DNA from: an uncultured bacterium
GTDB taxonomy: Bacteria; Planctomycetota; UBA1135
Assembly: GCA_937919925.1 (NCBI GenBank)
Contig: CALFOT010000093.1
Span: forward strand, 1 to 56,771
Length of the DNA: 56,771 bases
Reading direction: 5' to 3'
Shown here: positions 44,959 through 54,000 of the stretch, in pieces
Position numbering within the stretch: the stretch's first letter is position 1
Layout of the letters: each line of letters opens with the position of its first letter
Notes under the pieces: generated by a model
What the model was told of the DNA's origin: nothing
The model's input: only the letters and a program-made list of their open reading frames with translations
Database searches by the model: none
Program-made: the position numbers and the translations under genes

Positions 44959-45974
44959 GCATTCCCCAATCATCCCCAGTCACCGCCGACGATGCACGTG
45001 CCGCGGCCGATACCTTCCGCAGCACTTATGAAGTCATTCGTGCCGAAGTCTGTCGCGCCATGGTCGGCCAAGCCGATGTCGTCGAAGGCGTGCTTACCGC
45101 AATCCTCGCAGGCGGCCACGTGCTACTCGAAGGCGTTCCTGGCCTAGGTAAGACTTTGCTGGTTGCCACCCTCGGAAAAGCCGTGGAGCTCGATTTCTCG
45201 CGGATTCAATTCACCCCAGATATGATGCCGGCGGATATCCAAGGCACATCAATTTTAGTGGAAACCGAAGGTGGTGGGCATGAGTTGCAGTTCCAAGAAG
45301 GCCCATTGATTTCAAGTCTCGTACTTGCCGATGAAATCAATCGTGCCACTCCAAAAACACAATCTGCATTGTTGGAAGCTATGCAAGAACGCCAAGTGAC
45401 CATCGGTCGGCGCACCATCAAGCTGGTGGAGCCGTTCTGTGTCATGGCCACTCAAAACCCCGTGGAGCAAGAAGGCACTTACCCATTGCCCGAAGCGCAG
45501 CTGGACCGTTTTTTGATGAAGTTAGTGGTGGGCTATCCGCAAGAAGAGGAATACTTGGAAATCCTCAACCGTACCACTGGCGATGCACAAGCCACTATCC
45601 GCGCGGTTTCCAGCGGGGCACAAATTCTTGCCATGCGGGCCACTGTCCGCCAAGTGCCAGTTCCCGAAGCCGTTATGACCCACGCCGTACAACTGGTCAT
45701 GGGCACGCAACCGAAGCGTAAATACTCGCCCGCCATGGTGAATGAATTTGTCGCTTTGGGTTCTAGCCCACGTGGTGCGCAAGCCCTGATTTTGTGCGGC
45801 AAGGTACGCGCGCTTTTGGATGGCCGCTTCGCAGTTAGCCGCGACGACATACGCGCCGCTGCACCTGCAGTGTTGCGCCACCGTGTGCTTGTGAACTTCC
45901 ACGGCATGGCCGAAGGTATCAGCCCTGATGCGCTGATTGATGCTGTTCTCGCGCACATCCCGGCCAACGCCTAA
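44955..45974 (+). CDS. MoxR-family AAA+ ATPase
   Basis: 339 residues. Walker A GVPGLGKTLLV, Walker B LVLADEINRATPKTQSALLEAMQE, sensor/Arg-finger region TQNPVEQEGTYPLPEAQLDRFLMK. MoxR ATPases act as chaperones for VWA partners. Such partners follow directly: a DUF58 protein, a BatA-like protein and a VWA protein. Begins in an ATGA overlap. Confidence 0.96.
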   Translation: MSIPQSSPVTADDARAAADTFRSTYEVIRAEVCRAMVGQADVVEGVLTAILAGGHVLLEGVPGLGKTLLVATLGKAVELDFSRIQFTPDMMPADIQGTSILVETEGGGHELQFQEGPLISSLVLADEINRATPKTQSALLEAMQERQVTIGRRTIKLVEPFCVMATQNPVEQEGTYPLPEAQLDRFLMKLVVGYPQEEEYLEILNRTTGDAQATIRAVSSGAQILAMRATVRQVPVPEAVMTHAVQLVMGTQPKRKYSPAMVNEFVALGSSPRGAQALILCGKVRALLDGRFAVSRDDIRAAAPAVLRHRVLVNFHGMAEGISPDALIDAVLAHIPANA

Positions 45975-46004
45975 TTCTTACCCGGTCACTCCAGGATTAG
46001 CAAA

Positions 46005-46901
46005 ATGGCCGCCACGGTCACCGCCGACGACCTCTTCGACGCCGATTTTCTCGAGTCGTTGCAGCGTCTTCGTTTAGTTGCCCAGCGTGTGCCCCGCGGG
46101 GGACGTTTTGCCGAACAGCGTTCCAAAGCCTTAGGTGCTGGTTTGGAGTTTCAAGATTACCGCCCCTATTCCAGTGGGGACGACTTGCGTGCGATTGATT
46201 GGAACATTTATCGCCGCCTCGGCAAAGTGTTTTTGCGTCTATTCGAAGAGCTGGAAGATTTGCCGGTTTACTTGCTACCCGATATTTCGCGCAGCATGTG
46301 GATAGAAGAAACGCCGCGCGCCCATGCGTGCTTACGCGCGGCTATGGCCTTTGCGGGTATCGCTTTAGCCCAGCACGACCGCGTCGGTGTGTTCCCCTTC
46401 GCCGAAGATTTGCGGCCACTCATGCGCCCGCGCTCCGGTTGGAATTGTTTGCCGATTTTTGCCCAAGCTTTGGCTAAATTAACCGCGGGCGGCGCCACCC
46501 ATTTCGAGCGTTCCTTCAAACGCCTCGGTGGTCTGCAACTACGCAGTGGCTTAGTGGTGGTGATTTCGGATTTCTTTGATCCCGCCGGTGTGGAAGAAAT
46601 CGTCCGAGCGTTGAAAACTGTGCGACATAAATTATTGCTCGTGCAGCTGGTACGCCCCAGCGATCGCGATCCGCAACTCCAAGGAGACTTGCGCTTACGC
46701 GATTGTGAAAGTGGTCTGGATCAAGATATCACTGTAACTGCGCAAGTCTTGTCACGTTATCGCGAGGCCTATGATCACTTTGCCCACAACTTGACCGAGT
46801 TTGCGCAAAAACGCCGCATCGGTCTGGTGCAGTTAAATGTGGAGCGACCCGTTGTGGAGCAGATTGCCACTCTCTTTGAAGGTGGGAGGTATCAAGCTTG
46901 A
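46005..46901 (+). CDS. DUF58 domain protein
   Basis: 298 residues. The family motif GLEFQDYRPYSSGDDLRAIDWNIYRRLGKVF is complete and is followed by a VWA-like half (DISRSMWIEETPRAH). The short signature segment sits near residues 40-75. An AGGA lies 8 bases before the ATG at 46005. DUF58 proteins are standard partners of MoxR. Its TGA overlaps the TTG of the next gene. Confidence 0.95.
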   Translation: MAATVTADDLFDADFLESLQRLRLVAQRVPRGGRFAEQRSKALGAGLEFQDYRPYSSGDDLRAIDWNIYRRLGKVFLRLFEELEDLPVYLLPDISRSMWIEETPRAHACLRAAMAFAGIALAQHDRVGVFPFAEDLRPLMRPRSGWNCLPIFAQALAKLTAGGATHFERSFKRLGGLQLRSGLVVVISDFFDPAGVEEIVRALKTVRHKLLLVQLVRPSDRDPQLQGDLRLRDCESGLDQDITVTAQVLSRYREAYDHFAHNLTEFAQKRRIGLVQLNVERPVVEQIATLFEGGRYQA

Positions 46902-48592
46902 GCTTTCTGAACTTGCCGTTATGGGGGATTGGAGCTGGTTTCGCAGCTCTCGCAGCAGGGTTGTTCCTACTGCAAATGTTGCGGGTGCGTCATCGTCAAA
47001 TCGAAGTACCTACTACGATGTTCTGGCGTCAAGCCGTCGAAGAAAGCCGCGCGCGGGTGTTGCGCCAGCGTTTCCGCCACCCGTGGACGTATCTGTTCTT
47101 ACTGGTGATTGCGGCATTGTTGTGGTTTGCCATTGCTGGCATAGTCACTTCGTCCCGTGAGGATCATGATAACTTGCTCATTCTGGATGGCAGTGTCGGT
47201 ATGTCCCGCCCAGAGCGTTTTGAAAGCGCCGTCAAGCTGTTGCTCGCCGACGCAGCCGGCATCCCTGCCGAAAGCCGTGAAGTGTGGTGGGTGGGTGCGC
47301 AAACGCGGCTGCTGCTGGCTAAGGGGGAGCATGTTTTGCTGCTATCGGAACGGCTCAAAAACTTGCAGCCGGAAGCCGCGTCTTCAATCATCGAACAGCG
47401 CTTACTGCAAATGGCTTTGTACTCAAATCCACAGCGCCCATTGCAAGTGCGGCTTTATGGCGATAGTCCACTCCAACAAGCGGCGCTCGACTTGTTGCCT
47501 GAGCATGTTGAAATTTTGCGCTGCACCCCTCTTGCCATGGCGCAACCGAGCAATCATGGATTTCTTAGCGGCGGTTTATCCGAAGCAGCAAGTGGACGTT
47601 GGGATTGCGTGGATTTGCTTGTGGAAATTTTTGGCAGTAGCGAAGCGCCGCGCGTCACCGCCAACGGCAGCAGCTTCGAACTAGCTGGTACTTCCACCAC
47701 CACCGCCACTGGGAGTATCTGGCTTTTTGTGGATGTCGCGGCACGCGGGCAAATCCTAGAACTTACCTTGCCCGCCAATGACTCTTACCCGACTGATAAT
47801 AGACTCACACTCGCACTTCCGCAGCGGCGTCCACTGCAGGTTTTGGTCTCGCCCACTTTGCTCTCCTTGTTTGAGCCGCTAATTATTGCTGACAGCGGCT
47901 TCATTTTGGCAACCGACTCCCCCGATTTAGTCGTGCGGCAACAAGGCGAAGCGCTTGGTCTAGGGTTGCCCGCTTTGGAGATGACCCGAGCGCCCGCCAA
48001 TGGTCATGCTTTTGAAATCACCTATACAGCGGAGGAGGATCCAGCTCAGTTGCTGCAGCAAGTTCATGCCGCGCTTGGTCTGGCTGAAATCGACGCCCTG
48101 GCGCTTGCGCAACAATTGCAGCAGCCGATTTCACTCGGTGTGAATTTCGGCGCAATCCCTAACATCCAATTGTGGCAACGGCTACTCGATCCAGAAGGGG
48201 GATTCACCACTAGCCGCTCCTTTCCATTGTTTCTGGGGCGCGCCTTACGTTGGCTTGCAAACACCGAAAGTTTTCCGTCTGTGGTGCAAACAGGTCAGCC
48301 ACTTGCTGTTGCTAATGGTGATTGGGTTACACCAAATGGCAGCAACGCCGTCACCGCAAACTTGCCGCTGCGCCCCACGGAAGCCGGGCTTTATTCCAAC
48401 CGTGCCGGTGTACTCTTAGCCGCCGCGGCATTTGATCGCCCTGCGAGTTTCGGCGCTGCCGCACTCCCCGATGCCAAACCTGGCGTGGCCATCAACTCGC
48501 TCAGAATACCTCTTTGGAGTTGGTTAGTTTTACTTGCGCTGATGTTGTTGGGCGTGGAGTGGGTGCTTTTTCAGAATGGGAGGATTCCTTAG
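46898..48592 (+). CDS. BatA-like aerotolerance-type membrane protein
   Basis: 564 residues. An N-terminal double-membrane region (GIGAGFAALAAGLFLLQML, RHPWTYLFLLVIAALLWFAIAGI) matches the BatA N-terminal domain, including the VPTTMFWRQAVEES segment between the helices. A large extracytoplasmic part follows; a VWA fold with DGSVGMSRPERF is likely. A C-terminal helix (PLWSWLVLLALMLLGVEWVLF) closes the protein. The MIDAS motif is weak (LDGSVG in place of DxSGS). TTG start with GGGAGG upstream. Confidence 0.87.
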   Translation: MSFLNLPLWGIGAGFAALAAGLFLLQMLRVRHRQIEVPTTMFWRQAVEESRARVLRQRFRHPWTYLFLLVIAALLWFAIAGIVTSSREDHDNLLILDGSVGMSRPERFESAVKLLLADAAGIPAESREVWWVGAQTRLLLAKGEHVLLLSERLKNLQPEAASSIIEQRLLQMALYSNPQRPLQVRLYGDSPLQQAALDLLPEHVEILRCTPLAMAQPSNHGFLSGGLSEAASGRWDCVDLLVEIFGSSEAPRVTANGSSFELAGTSTTTATGSIWLFVDVAARGQILELTLPANDSYPTDNRLTLALPQRRPLQVLVSPTLLSLFEPLIIADSGFILATDSPDLVVRQQGEALGLGLPALEMTRAPANGHAFEITYTAEEDPAQLLQQVHAALGLAEIDALALAQQLQQPISLGVNFGAIPNIQLWQRLLDPEGGFTTSRSFPLFLGRALRWLANTESFPSVVQTGQPLAVANGDWVTPNGSNAVTANLPLRPTEAGLYSNRAGVLLAAAAFDRPASFGAAALPDAKPGVAINSLRIPLWSWLVLLALMLLGVEWVLFQNGRIP

Positions 48593-48595
48593 CAC

Positions 48596-51028
48596 ATGGA
48601 ATTCCTCGCACCTGGTTTCCTGCTGTTGCTACTGGCTGTACCGTTGGTCTTCGCGCTTAAAAATGCGCGTCGTAACCTGCGCCACAGTGTGTTGCGCAGC
48701 ACTGCGCTCGCCCTGTGCATTCTGGCACTCGCCCGCCCAGCGCAAATCACCAGTGCCGCCACCGAGCATGTGATTTTTATTGTCGACCGTTCTGCGAGTA
48801 TCAGCGCACCAAGCGCCGCACTTGCCGAGAGTTACTGGGAGCGCTTAGCTTCGCAACTACCTGCCACTGCCAAGCTGCAACGTTTAGATTGTGGCCTAGA
48901 GGGCGGAACTCCCTTAGGCGAAACTCTGCGGCAAGCTGCGGCCAAAATCCCCATCGGTGAACCTGGTTGCGTCATCATTGCTTCGGATGGTGGCGCAACA
49001 CAAAAGGATTGGTTCAGCAGCGCGGATCTTTCTAGTCGCGGGATTCCTATTCACGTAGCGCCGCTCACAAGCGCCGCTACTGACCCCCGCATTGTCGGGT
49101 TGACTTGCCACGAGACTCTACGTGCTGGCCATCCTGCGCGCTTCTCTGCGCGACTGGAGGGCTCTGCTGCAACCGTACGAATCGGATTGTTTGCGAGTGG
49201 AGCGGCGACTCCACTCGTTTCCAGCGAAGAAATTATTCTCAGTGGCGCGCAGACTGTCATTCTGGATTTCGAGCCTTCCGAAGCTGGCTTCATGCTGCTG
49301 GAAGCGCGCCTAGAAATTCTTGTAGGCTCCAACCTTTATCTTGAGAACGATGTGTGGCAACAAACTTTTGCCGTGCAAGATCCGATTCCCGTGCTTTACC
49401 TGGGCCAACGATTACGCGGCGGTATGGAAGAATTTGCGCAAGTGGTCGGCCCCGGTTTTCAGTTGGAAAGCAGCACCGATGTCAGCCTAGTCAACCCAGC
49501 CGATTACCCTCTAGTTTTGTTGGATGATCGGCCGGCAGAAAGTATTCCGCTTAGCTTTCAAAATAACTTGAGCGACGCCGTGACCAGCGGCGGTACGGGA
49601 TTATGGATGTCGGGAGGTGGCGGAAGTTTTGGACCCGGTGGTTGGTCCGATACTCCGGTTGCTGATTTGCTGCCGGTGGAGTTTGTGCAAAAGGAGGAGA
49701 AGCGCGATCCCAGCACCACCCTGGTGGTCATCATTGACACTTCCGGTTCCATGGGTGGCAACCGCGTGCAGCTGGCAAAGGAAGTCGCACGGTTGGCCAT
49801 CCATCGTTTGTTACCACACGATAAAGCCGGCATTGTGGAGTTCTACGGTGCCAAACATTGGGCTGCGCCGATTCAACCAGCGAGCAATATCATTGAGTTA
49901 GAGCGCGCTTTGAATCGCATGAATGCGGGTGGCGGCACGGTTATTTTGCCGGCCATTGAGGAAGCGTTTTATGCCATGCAAAATGTGCAAACGCGTTACA
50001 AACACGTACTGGTGCTCACCGATGGAGGAGTGGAGACAGGTGATTTTGAAAGTTTGATGCGCAATATGGCGGATAAAGGAATCACCGTATCTACGGTTTT
50101 GATCGGCTCCCAAGCGCATAGTGAGTTTTTGGTCAATATGGCCAATTGGGGCAAGGGGAGGTTCTACAACGTGCCGAACCGCTTCAACTTGCCCGAAGTA
50201 ATTTTGAAACAACCTGCAAGTGCCAAGCTACCGGCTTACCGTCCTGGTGCACACCAGCTTGCTGGACATGGCAGCCCCGCATGGTGGGCTGGTACTGATC
50301 CGAACACGGTTCCAGACCTTAGTGGTTATGTGGAAACACGTGCGCGTGCGGGCGCGGAAGTTCTATTGGAAACGGTACAGGGCAGTCACCCAATTTTTGC
50401 AAGTTGGCGTTATGGATTAGGACGCGTCAGCGCGCTCACCACCGAACCGGTTGGTCCGGGCACCGACAACTGGCAAGACTGGACTGGGCTAGGGCCTTTC
50501 CTCGCGCAACTACTCAGCCGCACGGCTGGCGATAGTGCGGACGATTTCCATTTTCAGGTGCAGCGACGCGGTGTGGAAGTGGTGCTCTCTGCCAAACGTC
50601 GTTTTGCCAATAACGCTAACCCTAGGGCGCGTTTGCTCGATTCCGAGTTAGACATACAACCCATTTTTCAGCAGTTGGCTCCAGACTATTTTGAAGCACG
50701 CTGGTTACAGGCAGCAACAACGCCGCTGTACTTGGAGGCGGGGAGTCGCGAGCACCCCCAGCGCCATACTCGTTTAGTTCTTGATGCGTTTAGCGACCAC
50801 GCTCCGGAGCTCCAAGTTGATGCGCGTGACTTTCTGCCGCTGGCACAATTAGCGAGCGCCACCACGGGGCAAGTACTGCGCAGCGATTCCGGCCCCCCGG
50901 CCACTTCCCCGGGGCAAGCTTTGCGTCTACGCGAATACGCGCCATGGTTACTGCTCTTGGGCTTACTCCTGTTTTTGTGCGACATCTATTATCGCCGCCG
51001 CCAATCCTTCCGCGGAGCACTCGCATGA
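48596..51028 (+). CDS. VWA-domain membrane protein with amidotransferase-like region
   Basis: 810 residues. Two N-terminal helices lead to a first VWA-type region (FIVDRSASISAP). A second VWA domain has an intact MIDAS motif DTSGSMGGNRVQLAKE; the region between them (PVLYLGQRLRGGMEEFAQVVG) resembles the class I glutamine amidotransferase-like fold of this family. One C-terminal helix (WLLLLGLLLFLCDIYY) ends it. GGGAGGA lies before the ATG. Partner of MoxR and of the BatA-like protein. Confidence 0.9.
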   Translation: MEFLAPGFLLLLLAVPLVFALKNARRNLRHSVLRSTALALCILALARPAQITSAATEHVIFIVDRSASISAPSAALAESYWERLASQLPATAKLQRLDCGLEGGTPLGETLRQAAAKIPIGEPGCVIIASDGGATQKDWFSSADLSSRGIPIHVAPLTSAATDPRIVGLTCHETLRAGHPARFSARLEGSAATVRIGLFASGAATPLVSSEEIILSGAQTVILDFEPSEAGFMLLEARLEILVGSNLYLENDVWQQTFAVQDPIPVLYLGQRLRGGMEEFAQVVGPGFQLESSTDVSLVNPADYPLVLLDDRPAESIPLSFQNNLSDAVTSGGTGLWMSGGGGSFGPGGWSDTPVADLLPVEFVQKEEKRDPSTTLVVIIDTSGSMGGNRVQLAKEVARLAIHRLLPHDKAGIVEFYGAKHWAAPIQPASNIIELERALNRMNAGGGTVILPAIEEAFYAMQNVQTRYKHVLVLTDGGVETGDFESLMRNMADKGITVSTVLIGSQAHSEFLVNMANWGKGRFYNVPNRFNLPEVILKQPASAKLPAYRPGAHQLAGHGSPAWWAGTDPNTVPDLSGYVETRARAGAEVLLETVQGSHPIFASWRYGLGRVSALTTEPVGPGTDNWQDWTGLGPFLAQLLSRTAGDSADDFHFQVQRRGVEVVLSAKRRFANNANPRARLLDSELDIQPIFQQLAPDYFEARWLQAATTPLYLEAGSREHPQRHTRLVLDAFSDHAPELQVDARDFLPLAQLASATTGQVLRSDSGPPATSPGQALRLREYAPWLLLLGLLLFLCDIYYRRRQSFRGALA

Positions 51029-54000
51029 GATTCATCTTAATTGTATGGCTGCTTGTGCTTGGAGTTTTGCCTCTGAGCGCACAACAAATTGAACCGCCGA
51101 TTTCAGCTGAGCTGCTCACAGAACTCACCCAAACCCTCAGCAATGCTGCCAACCAAGAAGGCGGCCGCGCACTTTTTGATCAAGCCATTCTGTTAGAGGG
51201 CAACACTGATTCTCTGCTTGCAGAAATTAAAACTCGCCTTGACCAAGAACAGCTCAGCACTGCAAACCGCATAGCCACGTTGCGGTTACAAACCGCAATT
51301 TTGCAACGACGCGGTGATTTGCAAGCAGCCCTAGCCAGTGTCGAACAAGAACTGGAGCTCCACACCGAGCTCGACTCGATCATTCAGCACGCCCAGTTAC
51401 TCGATTGCCTGGAACGTCGTGAAGATGCCTTAAACGCTTATGCGCAAGCATTGGAGCTTCTGCCGAAAGAAGATGAACGCGTGGTCACCCTGCTGCTGCG
51501 CCGCGCCATGCTGTCGATGGAAGGCGATGAGGAGGCCAAGGATTCTTTGGCCGAGTTCGCCGCTAGCGACGCCTGCGATTTAAATATGCGCAATCGGGCT
51601 GCCGTGGTTTTGGCTTTGCTGGGCCGCCCAGAAGATGCCATTGAACTTTATGAAGTCGAGGGTGAAGGGTCGCAACTCTTTCGCTCCCAGATACGAATGG
51701 CGGAGTGGGCATTAAAAGCCAAGGATGCTGACGCGGCGCAAAAATGGGCTTGGCTTGCTCGCGCCAGCGCCACCTTAACGCGCGACCGTTACTACGCGCT
51801 TACGGTGCTCACCGAGGCCCATCGTATGGACGACAGTCTGGATCGTTTGCTCCAGGCCTATGCCGGGGAGGAAGACATGGATCAGCAATCTCACGCTGCC
51901 TGGATTGCACTCTTGCGCGAAACCGGCGATTACGACGATGCAGTCACGTTATACGAGAATAGCAATAGCGCCAGTGGATTCAGTAATGCATCCCGTCGCG
52001 AGCTCCTCGAAATGTATCGTGAAGCCGGCCGTACGGAGGAAATGGTGCAACAGTACAAGCTGTTGATGGCGACCGAACCGAATCATGCACTGTGGCCGGA
52101 GGGCTTGTCACGCTTTTACCTTGAGCAAGGAAACACGGAAGAAGCGCGTGGTCTTTGGACTTACTTTCTTGAAGATGCGCCGCCAGGTTTGGGTCTGGTG
52201 GAGGCCGCAAAAGCATTGATGGGGCTTGGTCAGGATGACTTGGCCGAGCTCTGTGCACAACGTTGTGTGGATAGCGATACTGCGCGTTTTGCCGCTTTGC
52301 AGTTTTTATTCGACATGCATCGTCTGCGCGGTGAGTTAGATTTAGCCGCCGCCGTGCTCGAACGTACGGATCAACTCGCAGCAGCGGATTCGCCAGTACG
52401 CATGCAGCTCTCGGAATCCTTCGAACGCATTGGTAATTTGCAGCGTGCCGTCGATGTTTTGGAACAACTTCGGGAAGCACGCGGCGAGGAGCTTAGCGAA
52501 GACTTGGAAATGCGTTTGGCATGGTTGCATTCCGAAGTTGGCAATGAAGACATCGCCTTGGAACGCTGGCGGAATTTATGGTTACGCGTCGATTCGATTC
52601 CCCGGCGTCGCTATGTGGAAGACCGCATGATGGCGGTAGCATCGAGGCTCGGCAAACTTGCGGATATTGCCATCGAACTGGAGGGAAGGCTTTTTTCGGG
52701 TCATGCTGATAAACGCGATAGTGGTCTGTTGGTGCGCCTTTACACGCAAGTCGGGGATCCGGTTTCGGCCACGGAAATCATTGAGGAATTCCTTAAGCAA
52801 GCTGGCGGATCGGCAATTGAGGCTCTAGAGGAAAAGGCGCGCGTCTATATGTCGTGCACCGATTACCACCACTATGAAAGCACGATTCGCCACTTGATCA
52901 CGCTCAACCCGGAGGGCGAAGGCGAATATTTGCAGCAGATTGCCATGAGTATGTTGGAACGCGGCAAACCTGATCAGGCGCGCACGGTTTTGGAGAGGCT
53001 CAAAGAAATTGAAAGCGACGTTGCAAGCGCTGAGTTTGAAGCGGGCGTACTTGCTCTTGCAGGAATGCGCGAAGAAGCGATTACCGCCTATCAGCGCGGC
53101 CTAGCGAACAACCCTGACCGCATTGAGAGTTACTTGATGATGGCGGCTTTGATGGAACAGGTGGGCGAGAAAGAGCGCGCCATCGGCATGTTTCAAGACA
53201 TCGCCCTAAATGCCGACCGCGATGATCTTTTTATGATTGCCATCGATGGTTTACTCAACCTTGATGCCCCCAATGGCATCATGAGTTGGGCGCGGCGCAT
53301 TACTTTGGAACGTTTAGCGCGTCGCCATGACCAAGTTTATCTTTATCAACTCTTGGCCGATATCGCCGAGCAGGTCAATGATACCGAGGCTCGCATTGCT
53401 GCCCTGCAAGGTTCACTTGCCATCGCCGGCGACCGCCGCGTTTCGGTAGTACGCGAACTGATGGATCTCTCCGCCGGACGCAATAACAGTTTTAGCTTCG
53501 TTGGCAATCAAAGTGGGAATGCCGCCAAGGAACGCCATTTGGCCTTCGGCCGCCGTCTGATCGGACTCGGACAGCTGGTACCGCCGCAAGTTTATCTTGA
53601 TTTGGGACGCACTTTCCTTGCGGGAGGGGCCATCAGCGATGCCTCAAAAACTTTCCGTTTGGCGCGTGACTTGCCCGATTACGACGTCTTCCAGCGTGAA
53701 GTCGGCAGCATTTTTGAGCAAAGCGGTTATCTTCATCAAGCCCTTGATATTTATCGCAAAGTACTGATTGGTGATTCCACCAACGTCGGGCTGTTGGTCA
53801 AGGTAGGGGAGTTACAAGAACAGTTAGGTGATGATGTCGGTGCTGCGCGTTTGTATCGCCGTGCTGTGGAGCTGCTGCTGGCACGCCGCCCCTTGGTGAC
53901 CGGCGATAAAGATGGTGAGAGCACTCAAAAGTATTCCCGGTGGGGAGCGCGCAATGTCGATGATTTCGACAAGTTCTTTGAGCGTAGTGCGAATGGTTTG